Below are positions 7,667 through 16,709 of a stretch of 64,000 bases of DNA, piece after piece. The DNA comes from Asticcacaulis excentricus (GTDB taxonomy: Bacteria; Pseudomonadota; Alphaproteobacteria; Caulobacterales; Caulobacteraceae). Each line of letters begins with the position of its first letter. Position 1 is the stretch's first letter. The position numbers were made by a program, and so were the translations under genes. Location of the stretch: assembly GCF_003966695.1 (NCBI RefSeq), contig NZ_AP018827.1, forward strand, positions 620,001-684,000, written 5' to 3'. A model generated the notes under the pieces. It searched no databases. It saw nothing but the letters and a program-made list of their open reading frames with translations, and was not told the origin of the DNA.

Positions 7667-8923
7667 TCAGGCGGCGTAACGCTCAAGGCTCAGATCATGC
7701 GTTTCAATGTCCGGGGTCTGACCGCTGATCAGGTCCGCCAGCACCTTGCCCGAACCGCAGGACATGGTCCAGCCCAAGGTGCCATGCCCGGTATTGAGCC
7801 ACAGATTGCCATAGCGCGTCGGGCCGATGATCGGCGTGCCGTCCGGTGTCATCGGGCGCAGGCCCGACCACAGGTTCGGGTGATTGAGGTCGCCCGCGCC
7901 GCCAAACAGGTCTTCGACGACGTATTTCAGCGTGTTGAGACGCGCTTCGGGCAGATCTTTTGAAAAACCGGCAATCTCAGCCATGCCGCCGACGCGGATG
8001 CGCGTGCCCAAGCGCGTGATGGCCACCTTGTGCGCTTCATCCATTACGGTGGACACAGGGGCGCGGTGTTCATCAATGATGGACAGGGTCAGGGAATAGC
8101 CCTTGACTGGATAAACCGGCACGTCCAGACTCAGCGGTTGCAGGAAGGCGGGCGTATAGCTACCCAAGGCCGCCACAAACAGATCGGCTTCGATATCGCC
8201 TTCGGCGGTCTGCACCGCCTTGATACGTTCGCCGTCGCGGACCAGCCCGCGCAGATCAACACCGTAGCGGAACACCACACCCGCTGCCTCAGCTTTTTCA
8301 GACAAGGCATTGGTAAATTTGAAACAATCGCCGGTTTCGTCATTGGGCAGACGTAAGCCACCGACGATCTTGTGACGTGAGGCCGCGAGCCCTGGTTCGG
8401 CGGCGACACAGCCGTCGGTATCGAGCAGTTCAAACGGCACGCCGCCGTCTTTCAGCACCTGAATATCCTTGGCGAGGCCGTCGATCTGCTTTTGCGTGCG
8501 AAAGACTTCCAGTGTGCCTTGCGTGCGTTCGTCATAGCGGATGCCGATGTCTTGCCGCAGCGCCATCAGGCAGTCGCGGCTGTATTCGGCGACGCGCACC
8601 ATGCGGCCCTTGTTGCGCTTGTAACTCGCGCTATTGCAGTTCATCAGCATCTGCCACATCCAGCGCACGGCCTTCGGGTCGAGATTGGGGCGGATGATCA
8701 GCGGCGCGTGGTTCATGAACAGCCAGCGCAGCGCCTTTTGCGGGATGCCGGGTGCCGCCCACGGCGAAGAATAGCCGGGCGAAATTTCTCCGGCATTGGC
8801 AAACGAGGTTTCCAGCGCCGGGCCGGGCTGACGGTCGATGACCGTGACCTCATGCCCGGCCTGACGCAGATACCAGGCCGAAGTGACGCCGATGACTCCG
8901 GCCCCCAGAACGACGATCTTCAT
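7667..8923 (-). CDS. dadA: D-amino acid dehydrogenase small subunit type
   Basis: DadA oxidises D-amino acids, chiefly D-alanine, to oxo acids and passes electrons to the respiratory chain. The 418-residue protein opens with the FAD-binding motif G7-A-G-V-I-G12 and the [19 protein letters not shown] signature. It ends with the FAD-contact region [20 protein letters not shown] and [16 protein letters not shown]. It follows the alanine racemase gene by 3 bases, forming a racemase-dehydrogenase operon for L-alanine catabolism. The divergent Lrp-type gene is the likely regulator. Confidence 0.95.
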   Translation of the reverse strand: MKIVVLGAGVIGVTSAWYLRQAGHEVTVIDRQPGPALETSFANAGEISPGYSSPWAAPGIPQKALRWLFMNHAPLIIRPNLDPKAVRWMWQMLMNCNSASYKRNKGRMVRVAEYSRDCLMALRQDIGIRYDERTQGTLEVFRTQKQIDGLAKDIQVLKDGGVPFELLDTDGCVAAEPGLAASRHKIVGGLRLPNDETGDCFKFTNALSEKAEAAGVVFRYGVDLRGLVRDGERIKAVQTAEGDIEADLFVAALGSYTPAFLQPLSLDVPVYPVKGYSLTLSIIDEHRAPVSTVMDEAHKVAITRLGTRIRVGGMAEIAGFSKDLPEARLNTLKYVVEDLFGGAGDLNHPNLWSGLRPMTPDGTPIIGPTRYGNLWLNTGHGTLGWTMSCGSGKVLADLISGQTPDIETHDLSLERYAA

Positions 8924-8926
8924 GCC

Positions 8927-10057
8927 TCAGCCCTCCGCTGCGATGAGGTGACGGTGATACCGCGGACCCAACTGGGTCAGGATTTCGTAGGCGATGGTGC
9001 CGGCGGCGGCTGCCACATCGTCCAGCGACTGATGTGGACCGATCAGTTCGACAAAATCGCTGGCCTTCAGCGCGCCTTCGGGCAGGGCATCAATGTCGAT
9101 AATGATCGAGTCCATCGACACGCGGCCGATAAAGGGTAAACGCACGCCCTTGAAATAGACCGCGCCCTGATCGCCCAACCGGCGCGGCAGGCCGTCGGCA
9201 TAGCCCGCCGACAGGGTGGCCAGACGTTTGGGCGCGTCGGTCACCACCGTGCCGCCATAGCCGATGCGCGTCCCGGCGGGGACGCTGCGTGTCTGGATGA
9301 CGGCCAGATCGAGCGCAATGACCGGCTGCATCGGATTGGGCCGCTCAAGGTGCGGCGCGGCCCCGTACAGGGCAATGCCGGGACGACACAGATCGGCGTG
9401 GTATTCCGCCCCCAGAAACAGCCCGCCGGAATTGGCAAAGCACAAAGGCGTATCGGGAAACAGGCGCGAGGCTAACTCAAAGGCTTCCAGTTGCTGGCCA
9501 TTGGCCGGACTGGCAGGCTCATCGGCGCAGGCCAGATGGCTCATCAGATAGTCAATGCGCACGCCCTCAAGACGCTCAGGCGTGTGGGCCAGCGCCTTAA
9601 GGTCTTCGGGCATAAAACCCAGACGCGACATGCCGGTATCAACCTGCAACAGGGCGGGCAGGGTCTGACCCGTCTGGCGCGCCACATCGCCCCAGGCGTC
9701 GAGCTGTTCGGGGCAGTTGAGTACAGGGATCAGCCCGGCTGCGGCGGCGCGGGCTTCGCTGCCCGGCGTCAACCCGTTCAGCACATAGAGCGCGGCATCG
9801 GAGGGCAGATGCGGGCGGAGTTCGAGCGCTTCGCGCGTCAGGGCCACGAAGAAATGGCGGCAACCGGCGGCGTAAAGGGTGTCTGTCACCGCAGTGACGC
9901 CCAGACCATAGGCATCGGCCTTGACCACGGCACTGACCGGGGTCGGCGCCGCCAACTGACACAGTTTGAGATAGTTGGCTTTCAGAGCGCCGAGATGGAC
10001 ACGCAGAATGCCGCCTGCGCCGTTTGCCAAAGCCTCATTCGCCAGAACCTGATCCAT
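8927..10057 (-). CDS. dadX: Alanine racemase (catabolic DadX type by context)
   Basis: This 376-residue PLP enzyme interconverts L- and D-alanine. The PLP lysine is K46 in VVKADAYGLG, the catalytic Tyr lies in RIGYGGT, and DTGMSRLGF and IGRVSMDS are further family motifs. Its place directly before dadA, with 3 bases between, points to the catabolic role (DadX) rather than cell-wall supply, though with only one racemase visible it may do both. It is divergent from an Lrp-family regulator gene. Confidence 0.9.
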   Translation of the reverse strand: MDQVLANEALANGAGGILRVHLGALKANYLKLCQLAAPTPVSAVVKADAYGLGVTAVTDTLYAAGCRHFFVALTREALELRPHLPSDAALYVLNGLTPGSEARAAAAGLIPVLNCPEQLDAWGDVARQTGQTLPALLQVDTGMSRLGFMPEDLKALAHTPERLEGVRIDYLMSHLACADEPASPANGQQLEAFELASRLFPDTPLCFANSGGLFLGAEYHADLCRPGIALYGAAPHLERPNPMQPVIALDLAVIQTRSVPAGTRIGYGGTVVTDAPKRLATLSAGYADGLPRRLGDQGAVYFKGVRLPFIGRVSMDSIIIDIDALPEGALKASDFVELIGPHQSLDDVAAAAGTIAYEILTQLGPRYHRHLIAAEG

Positions 10058-10186
10058 GCCGCCATCCCTCCGCTAATAACGAGAAGATTAACGCAAGGAT
10101 CGTCGAATGTTCGTGCTATTTGACGTGATTAGTTCATATATGTGTCATATGTCGCAATAATTGCTCGCTTTTCGAAAGAATCTGTC

Positions 10187-10639
10187 ATGCGCCCTCTCGA
10201 TGCGGTGGACCGCAGCCTGATCCGGCTTCTCCGGCTCAATGCGCGGATGAGCAATGCCCGACTGGCCGCCGAGGTAGGTCTGTCGCCTTCGGCCTGCCTG
10301 CGGCGGATTCAATTGCTGGAAAAGAGTGGTGTCATCCGCGGCTATACCGCCCTGATCGGCGAAGAGGTCGAAGGCGAGCCCATCGCCGTTATTATCCGCA
10401 TCTCGCTGGAACGGCAGAGCGAGGGGACGCTCAGGCGCTTTGAGGCAGCGGTGCGCCGCTATCCGGAAATCCGCGAGTGCCTGCTGATGACCGGGGATGC
10501 CGACTATGTGCTGCGCGTTGATATTGCCGACGCCCGCGAATTCGAGCGCATCCACACCGAGGTGCTGTCAAAGCTCCCCGGTGTGCAGCGTATCCATTCC
10601 AGCTTTTCGATCCGCAACGTACTGGCGCGGGCGGTCTGA
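10187..10639 (+). CDS. Lrp/AsnC family regulator, likely of dadXA
   Basis: The 150-residue protein has an N-terminal winged helix-turn-helix (VDRSLIRLLRLNARMS, then LAAEVGLSPSACLRRIQLLE) and a C-terminal RAM ligand-binding domain. I chose ATG 10187 because the homologous region begins there; an in-frame ATG at 10142 would add 15 residues without similarity. It is transcribed away from dadXA across a 129-base region, the usual layout for a D/L-alanine-responsive activator of that operon. Effector and target are inferred from this context. Confidence 0.88.
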   Translation: MRPLDAVDRSLIRLLRLNARMSNARLAAEVGLSPSACLRRIQLLEKSGVIRGYTALIGEEVEGEPIAVIIRISLERQSEGTLRRFEAAVRRYPEIRECLLMTGDADYVLRVDIADAREFERIHTEVLSKLPGVQRIHSSFSIRNVLARAV

Positions 10640-11647
10640 CTATTTCGGCGGCGTCAGCCGCGCATCGACCGGCGCATTGCGATCGACCGTCAGCCAGCCA
10701 TCGGGGCCGATCTTCAGTTCGGCGACCTGAATGACGGTGCGCTGACCGTATTTGGGGTCGGTCGCCGCTTCCGGTGCCTTATACTGGTGTACGAAGTAAT
10801 AGATCAGGGCGCGGCCCTTATTGACCAGCACATCGGGATGCTGGCCCTTGTCGTTATCGGTCGCCTGCGTGCCCGGCTGTTCCAGCAGGCGGTTGGGTTG
10901 TGGCGTCCAGGTCTTCAGATCATCGGATCGCAGAACCATCAGCCCCTTCCACACATCGGCGATCAGCCAGTAATGGCCGCCGAACTGAAACACCTTCGGT
11001 CCTTCGGCATTGGTGTCGATGACCGGATCGGGCTGACGCACCCATGATTTGAGGTCCGGGCTTTCCAGCACGAACAGGCGGCTGCCCTTGCGCTCGTCCT
11101 TGAACCACAGGCGATAAAGGCCGTCTTTCTGGATGACGCTGGCGTCAATCGCGCGGTCGGTCCCCAGTTCCAGTCGCTCACCGCAGGTCCAGTTTTTCAG
11201 GTCCGGGCTGGTCAGGTGGACGATGAAGCGCCCGGCCTTCCAGTCCTTGAAAACGCCCGGCACGACCGTCAGCCACATATGATAGGTGCCGTTATCGGCA
11301 TAGACTTCCGGGGCCCACAGGGTTTCGCCCGTGCACGCCAGCGGGATATCGGCCTTGCCCTGATAGGCCCAGTTCACGCCGTCTTTCGAGGTCGCTACCC
11401 CGATGGGCGTGCCATGCACCCACGATACGTCGCCATCGGGCGTTTTCAGCGTGGCGCGGCGGTTGGTGTAGAACATCTTCCAGTCCCTGGCCGCGCGGTC
11501 GTAGATGATCGACACATCCGCTGCCCCGTCATAGACCGGATCGCGGTACAGGGGCTTTGGCGCAATGGACGACGCCTCAGTGTGGGGCAGGGCGGCGCAG
11601 CCCGCCAGCGACAGGGCCATGAGGGCAAGACTGAGGCGCGTTTTCAT
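10640..11647 (-). CDS. GH43-like beta-propeller glycoside hydrolase, lipoprotein
   Basis: The 335-residue protein has a lipoprotein signal (LSLAGC, Cys17). It then shows repeated propeller-blade phrases such as LYRDPVYDGAADVSIIYD, WKMFYTNRRA, VATSKDGVNW, MWLTVVPG and LYRLWFKDE, typical of five-bladed glycoside hydrolases of the GH43/GH32/GH117 type. It is probably anchored in the outer membrane facing the periplasm or surface, acting on plant or algal oligosaccharides. The substrate is unknown and the exact GH family is uncertain. It is convergent with the Lrp gene and they nearly abut. Confidence 0.65.
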   Translation of the reverse strand: MKTRLSLALMALSLAGCAALPHTEASSIAPKPLYRDPVYDGAADVSIIYDRAARDWKMFYTNRRATLKTPDGDVSWVHGTPIGVATSKDGVNWAYQGKADIPLACTGETLWAPEVYADNGTYHMWLTVVPGVFKDWKAGRFIVHLTSPDLKNWTCGERLELGTDRAIDASVIQKDGLYRLWFKDERKGSRLFVLESPDLKSWVRQPDPVIDTNAEGPKVFQFGGHYWLIADVWKGLMVLRSDDLKTWTPQPNRLLEQPGTQATDNDKGQHPDVLVNKGRALIYYFVHQYKAPEAATDPKYGQRTVIQVAELKIGPDGWLTVDRNAPVDARLTPPK

Positions 11648-11717
11648 CGACGTTTCCCTTTCGTTATTTGTCCGACTTATAGAGTAAATGCGTTCAATTC
11701 CAAGCGTTATCGCGCAT

Positions 11718-11750
11718 AAAAAACGCCTGCCGAGCGGGTTGGCAGGCGTT
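11718..11750 (-). terminator. Rho-independent terminator of the RND efflux operon
   Basis: On the minus strand a stem of AACGCCTGCC (11750-11741) with GGCAGGCGTT (11731-11722) and a 9-base loop is followed by a run of six T (11723-11718, its first bases inside the stem). It lies 31 bases beyond the stop of the outer-membrane channel gene. Confidence 0.85.
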
Positions 11751-11780
11751 ACAGTCAGGAATAGCCCAGCTTACCCCGGC

Positions 11781-13298
11781 TTATACGGTCCAGTCGCCGC
11801 CCAAAGCCCGGATCAGGCGCACGGTTGCCTGATATTGCTGGGCGCGCACCTGAAGATCCTGACGACGGATGCGCAGATAGGAGCGCTGGGCATCCAGCAC
11901 CTCAAGCTGCGACACATAGCCGTGCCTGTAGCGCGCCTGCGACAGGTCGAGCGCCCGGCGCGCCGCCGCCAGAGCCGTGGCTTGGGTCTCGGCTTCGCCG
12001 GTCAGGCCGTCTATGTCCGACAGGGCGTTTTCGACGTCGCCAAAGGCCACCAGAACCGACTGACGATACTGCGCAAAGGCAATGGCCAGATCACCCTGCG
12101 CCAGCTCAACGCCGGCCTTGCGCTGGCCGCCGTCGAAAATCGCCTGCGCCACAATGGCGGTGAGCGACCAGTTGCGTGCCCCTTCGGAGAAGATGTCCGA
12201 CAGCTCGTTCGACGCGCCCCCGGCAGAGGCGGTCAGGCTGAGGCGCGGGAACCACGCCGCCCTGGCGATGCCGACGCGCTTCTGGGCGGCCTGCATGGCC
12301 TTTTCGGCGGCGGTGACGTCCGGGCGGCGCGTCAGAAGCTCGGACGGCAGCCCCGCCGGGATCAGCGACACGGCCCCGGCCCAGGGCTGTGCCTCCCACG
12401 ACTTGGCCTCGACGCGGAAGGTCGAAGGCAGGTCGCCAACCAGCAGACTCAGGGCGTTTTCGACCCGCGCCCGCTGACGATTTAGCGCCTTTAGCTCGGC
12501 TGCCGTCGTCGCGACCTCGGTTTGCAGACGCACCACGTCCAGTTCGGCGACATCACCGGCCGCATAACGGTTTTGCGTGACGCTAAGCGTGCCCTGATAG
12601 GTCTCCAGAGTTTCGGCCACGATGGCGCGGTCCTCATCGAGGGCGCGCAGGGCGAAATAGGTTTCGGCCACCGCGCCTTGAACCAGCAGTTGCGCCCATT
12701 TCGCAGTGTCCTCGGCGGCAGAGGCGTCGAGCGTTGCCGCCTGCGTTGCCTTCGACAGACGACCCGTCAGATCGACCTCATAGCCGAGGTCTAGACCGGC
12801 CGCGTGCAGGGTCGAGGCCTTGGGCGACTGTCCTGTTTGCGAGGCGCGCGAGGATTGCAGCCCGGCGCTGACCTGCGGCAACTGCACGGCACGGGCCTGA
12901 CGGATCAGGGCGCGGGCCTGCTGCACGCGGGCGGCGGCGATGGCCACGTCCGTATTGCGGGTCATGGCACGCGCTTCGAGATCGTCGAGCACCGGGTCAC
13001 CGAAGATCAGCCAGAAGGCGTCGGCCGTCTGGGCCAGAGGCGGCGCAGTGGTCTCGGTTGTGGCCGGGGCCTTGAAGGCCGCGGGCGGGGTGAGGCCCGC
13101 GTCCTGCGTCAGGGGGGCGGTAGCGCAACCCGTCAGGAGAAGGGCAGCAAAGGTAAGAGGGATGACTCCAAAGCGTGACCAGTCACGCTTTGGCAAGGCC
13201 GACTGGCCGCCCGAGGCTTTGTGCTCAGAGAGCGAAGCGTTAGCACGCTTCGATGGGCGAGGAGCCCCGCGGCGTTTGAGCGATAAAAATGGGGACAT
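11781..13298 (-). CDS. RND efflux outer-membrane channel lipoprotein, NodT/OprM family
   Basis: The protein is the outer-membrane factor of the tripartite pump: two repeated halves of coiled coil and barrel strands, with the lipobox LLLTGC ahead of CATAPLTQDAG. The ATG at 13298 overlaps the stop of the pump gene by one base (TAATG), giving 505 residues. However, the first 45 residues or so, before the hydrophobic signal stretch, look unlike a signal peptide. They are encoded by two perfect DNA palindromes (see the repeat at 13168-13252). An in-frame TTG at the Leu of SALPKRDW would give a normal short lipoprotein signal. Third gene of the operon; a terminator follows. Confidence 0.9.
   Translation of the reverse strand: MSPFLSLKRRGAPRPSKRANASLSEHKASGGQSALPKRDWSRFGVIPLTFAALLLTGCATAPLTQDAGLTPPAAFKAPATTETTAPPLAQTADAFWLIFGDPVLDDLEARAMTRNTDVAIAAARVQQARALIRQARAVQLPQVSAGLQSSRASQTGQSPKASTLHAAGLDLGYEVDLTGRLSKATQAATLDASAAEDTAKWAQLLVQGAVAETYFALRALDEDRAIVAETLETYQGTLSVTQNRYAAGDVAELDVVRLQTEVATTAAELKALNRQRARVENALSLLVGDLPSTFRVEAKSWEAQPWAGAVSLIPAGLPSELLTRRPDVTAAEKAMQAAQKRVGIARAAWFPRLSLTASAGGASNELSDIFSEGARNWSLTAIVAQAIFDGGQRKAGVELAQGDLAIAFAQYRQSVLVAFGDVENALSDIDGLTGEAETQATALAAARRALDLSQARYRHGYVSQLEVLDAQRSYLRIRRQDLQVRAQQYQATVRLIRALGGDWTV
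13168..13252. repeat. Palindromic repeat pair inside the start region of the NodT-type gene
   Basis: CCAAAGCGTGAC (13168-13179) and GTCACGCTTTGG (13182-13193) form a perfect 12-bp inverted repeat with a 2-base centre. CGAAGCGT (13233-13240) and ACGCTTCG (13245-13252) form a second one with a 4-base loop. Both lie inside the open frame of the channel gene, between its ATG and its signal peptide. The outer bases CCAAAG/CTTTGG recur as a hairpin in the repeat region at 16571-16703. Confidence 0.65.
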
Positions 13299-16200
13299 TA
13301 ATGTGCCTCCGGATGTGAGTTCAGCGTGGCGGTGCTCGGCGCGGGGTCGATCCCTTCGTGGCCGGACTCATCGGGGTGGGTATGGGCCTTGAGCGGGCGA
13401 TTGCCGGTCAGGGCGCGCAGGGTGACGTAGAAGACGGGCGTCAGGAACAGGCCGAAAACGGTGGCCCCGATCATGCCGGCAAAGACAGCCACACCCATGG
13501 CGTGACGCATTTCCGAACCGGCTCCGTGCGCCAGCACCAGAGGCAGGACGCCCATGATGAAGGCGATCGAGGTCATCAGGATCGGGCGCAGACGCAGGCG
13601 GCTGGCCTCAATGGCGGCCTGTAGCGGCTTGTGTCCGGCCAGTTCCAGCTCGCGGGCAAATTCCACGATCAGGATGGCGTTCTTGGCCGACAGCCCCACC
13701 AGAACGAACAGGCCGATCTGGGTGAAGATGTTATTGTCGCCGCCCGAAATCCACACGCCGGTGATGGCCGCCAGCAGACCCATGGGGACGATCAGCAGGA
13801 TCGATAGCGGCAGGACCAGACTTTCGTACTGCGCCGCCAGCACAAGGAAGACGAGCAGGATGACCAGCGGGAAGATGATGGCCGAGGAGTCGCCCGCCAG
13901 AATCTGTTGATAGGTCAGGTCGGTCCATTCGTACTCGATCCCCGGTGGCAGGACTTCGGCGGCGATTTTGGCGGCGGCGGCTTCGGCCTGACCGGACGAG
14001 AAGCCGGGGGCGGGCCCACCATTGATGTCGGCGGCCAGATAACCGTTGTAACGGGTGGCGTTGACCGGCCCGAAGGACGGTTCGACTTTCAGAAGCGCCG
14101 AAAGGGGGATCATTTCGCCGCTGCTGGCGCGCACCTTGAGCTGACCGATGTCTTCCGGGCGGGCGCGATAGGGCGCATCGGCCTGAAGACGGACGGAATA
14201 GGTGCGGCCGAACTTGTTGAAGTCATTGACGTACATTGAGCCGAGATAGATCTGCATGGTGTCGAAGACATCCTGCACATTGACGCCGAGCTGACGGGCC
14301 TTGACGCGATCAATGTCGGCATAGACCTGCGGCACATTGATTTGATAGTTGGAGAAGACGCCGACCAGTTCCTTGGTCTGATAGGCCTTGGCGACGAAGG
14401 CCTTGGTGGCCTGATCAAGCGCTTCGGGCCCAAGCGCGCCGCGATCCTGAAGCTGAAGCTTGAAGCCGCCCGTGGTGCCGAGGCCGAGGATCGGCGGCGG
14501 CGGGAAGACGACGACATAGGCGTCGCCAATGCCCAGAAACTTCTGGTTCAGCGCACCGGCAATGGTGCCGGCATCGAGGTGGTTTTTGCCGCGTTCCTCA
14601 AACGAGTCGAGCGCCAGAAACACCACCGCCGAGTTGGAGGCGAGGGTAAAACCGTTGATCGACAGGCCGGGGAAGGCGAGCGCGTCCTTTACGCCGTCCT
14701 GCTTCATGGCGATATCGGTCATGGCGCGCGCGGCGGTTTCGGTGCGGTCGAGCGTTGCGCCGTCGGGAAGCTGCACCATGCCGACCAGATACTGCTTGTC
14801 CTGCGCCGGGATAAAGCCGGTGGGGACGGTCCTGAACATGAACGTGGTGGCGAGCACCAGCACCGCGTAGACGCCCAGCATCAGGGCCTTGCGCGAAATG
14901 ATGCCGCCCAGACCCCTGCCGTAGTTTTCCGACGACCGGTGGAAGAAGCGGTTGAAAAGGCGGAAGAAGCCGCCCAGCCAGTGGTCCATGAAGCGAGTCA
15001 GCGCGTCCTTCTTGGCGTGGTGGTCCTTGAGCAGGAGCGCCGCCAGAGCCGGGGACAGGGTGAGGGAGTTGATGGCCGAGATGACGGTTGAGATGGCGAT
15101 GGTCAGCGAGAACTGACGGTAGAACTGACCCGACAGGCCGGTGATGAAGGCCAGCGGCACGAAGACCGCGACCAGCACCAGTGCGATGGCGATGATCGGG
15201 CCGGAGACTTCGCGCATGGCCTGATAAGTGGCTTCCTTGGGCGATTTGCCGGCTTCGATATTGCGCTCGACGTTTTCGACGACGACGATCGCGTCATCGA
15301 CGACGATACCGATGGCCAGAACGAGGCCGAACAGGGTCAGGGCGTTGATCGAGAAGCCGAAGGCGTGCATGACGGCGAAGGTGCCGATGACGGATACGGG
15401 CACGGCCAGCAGCGGGATGATCGAGGCGCGCCAGGTCTGAAGGAAGACGATGACGACGATCACCACCAGCAGGATGGCTTCGAGCAGGGTGTGGATCACC
15501 GAGTCGATGGATTCCTGCACATATTCCGTGGTGTCGTAGGCGATGCGGTATTCTACGCCTTCGGGCATGGTCTTCTGAAGCTCGGCCATCGCCTTTTTGA
15601 CGTCGGCAGACACCTTCAGCGAATTGGCCCCGGCCTGTTCAAAGATGGGGATGCCGACGGCCTTCTGATTGTTCAGCAACGAGCGTAGCGAATAGTCAGC
15701 GGCCCCCAGTTCAACGCGGGCCACGTCGCCCAGATAGGTGACGGCGCCGTTATCGGAGCGGACAATGATGTTGCGGAAGTCCTCTTCGGTTTTCAGGCGA
15801 CCCTGCGCATTGACCGACATCTGAAGCGTGATGTCGGGTTGTCCGGGCGAGGCTCCGACGATACCGGCGGCGGCCTGTACGTTTTCGCCGCGCACGGCAT
15901 TGGCGACGTCCGACGCCGACAGACCGCGTTCAGCGACCTTTTGCGGGTCAAGCCAGATCCGCATGGAATATTCGCCGCCGCCGAACATCTGGATGGGGGC
16001 GACGCCTTCGATCTTTTGCAGACGGTCCTTGACGTGGATCAGGGCGTAGTTGCGCAGATAGTTTTCGTCATAGCGGCCATTGGGCGAGACAAGGTGCACG
16101 ACCAGCGGCAGGGAGGACTGGCTTTTTTGCGTGGTGACGCCCAGCGCCCGCACGTCTGCGGGCAGGCGGGCCTCGGCCTGAGACACCCGGTTTTGCACCA

Positions 16201-16522
16201 TCTGCTGCGCCAGGTCGGGATTGGTGCCCAGCTTGAAGGTGAGGGTCAGGGTCATCTGCCCGTCGGAGGTCGAGGCCGAGGACATGTAGATCATGTCTTC
16301 GGTGCCGGTGAGGGCTTCTTCGATGGGGGTGGCGACGGTTTCAGCGATGACGGCGGGGCTTGCCCCCGGATAGACGGCACGCACCACCACCTGCGGCGGC
16401 ACGACTTCCGGGTATTCGGAGACAGGCAGGGTACGCAGGCTGAGGAGCCCGAACACCACGATAAGCAGCGACAGCACACCGGCGAAGATCGGCCTGTCGA
16501 TGAAGAATTTTGAGAGGTTCAT
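13298..16522 (-). CDS. RND multidrug efflux pump, HAE1 (AcrB/MexB) family
   Basis: The 1074-residue inner-membrane proton antiporter has the family's 12-helix plan with two large periplasmic loops. The paired Asp of the proton relay are in GIVVDDAIVVVENVERN (fourth helix); the N-terminus MNLSKFFIDRPIFAGVLSLL is typical of HAE1 pumps for organic compounds. Length is normal. It sits between the adaptor gene upstream (187 bases, holding a repeat element) and the channel gene, whose start overlaps its stop. The divergent TetR gene upstream of the adaptor likely controls the operon. Substrates cannot be read from sequence. Confidence 0.95.
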   Translation of the reverse strand: MNLSKFFIDRPIFAGVLSLLIVVFGLLSLRTLPVSEYPEVVPPQVVVRAVYPGASPAVIAETVATPIEEALTGTEDMIYMSSASTSDGQMTLTLTFKLGTNPDLAQQMVQNRVSQAEARLPADVRALGVTTQKSQSSLPLVVHLVSPNGRYDENYLRNYALIHVKDRLQKIEGVAPIQMFGGGEYSMRIWLDPQKVAERGLSASDVANAVRGENVQAAAGIVGASPGQPDITLQMSVNAQGRLKTEEDFRNIIVRSDNGAVTYLGDVARVELGAADYSLRSLLNNQKAVGIPIFEQAGANSLKVSADVKKAMAELQKTMPEGVEYRIAYDTTEYVQESIDSVIHTLLEAILLVVIVVIVFLQTWRASIIPLLAVPVSVIGTFAVMHAFGFSINALTLFGLVLAIGIVVDDAIVVVENVERNIEAGKSPKEATYQAMREVSGPIIAIALVLVAVFVPLAFITGLSGQFYRQFSLTIAISTVISAINSLTLSPALAALLLKDHHAKKDALTRFMDHWLGGFFRLFNRFFHRSSENYGRGLGGIISRKALMLGVYAVLVLATTFMFRTVPTGFIPAQDKQYLVGMVQLPDGATLDRTETAARAMTDIAMKQDGVKDALAFPGLSINGFTLASNSAVVFLALDSFEERGKNHLDAGTIAGALNQKFLGIGDAYVVVFPPPPILGLGTTGGFKLQLQDRGALGPEALDQATKAFVAKAYQTKELVGVFSNYQINVPQVYADIDRVKARQLGVNVQDVFDTMQIYLGSMYVNDFNKFGRTYSVRLQADAPYRARPEDIGQLKVRASSGEMIPLSALLKVEPSFGPVNATRYNGYLAADINGGPAPGFSSGQAEAAAAKIAAEVLPPGIEYEWTDLTYQQILAGDSSAIIFPLVILLVFLVLAAQYESLVLPLSILLIVPMGLLAAITGVWISGGDNNIFTQIGLFVLVGLSAKNAILIVEFARELELAGHKPLQAAIEASRLRLRPILMTSIAFIMGVLPLVLAHGAGSEMRHAMGVAVFAGMIGATVFGLFLTPVFYVTLRALTGNRPLKAHTHPDESGHEGIDPAPSTATLNSHPEAH

Positions 16523-16570
16523 AAGTGCCCCCTTATGGGCGGACGGGAAAAGATTGCGGCGCAGGCACGC

Positions 16571-16703
16571 CCTCCTCCCTGTGCCGCAGGCATGGGGAGG
16601 TGGATTTTGACGCGAAGCGGCAAAAGACGGAGGGGATTACGCCAAAGGTTTCAGCGAAATCAGGCTTTGGGCGGTATCCCCCCATCGCTGCGCGACAGGG
16701 AGG
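16571..16703. repeat. REP/BIME-like pair of opposed hairpins in the efflux operon
   Basis: A hairpin at 16574-16600 (CTCCCTGTGCC paired with GGCATGGGGAG around GCA) is mirrored by a related hairpin in the opposite direction at about 16678-16703 (on the minus strand CTCCCTGTCGC paired with GCGATGGGGG). Between them CCAAAG and CTTTGG form a third stem. Two related hairpins facing each other are the layout of bacterial interspersed mosaic elements. The element separates the adaptor and pump genes. Confidence 0.65.
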
Positions 16704-16709
16704 AGATTT

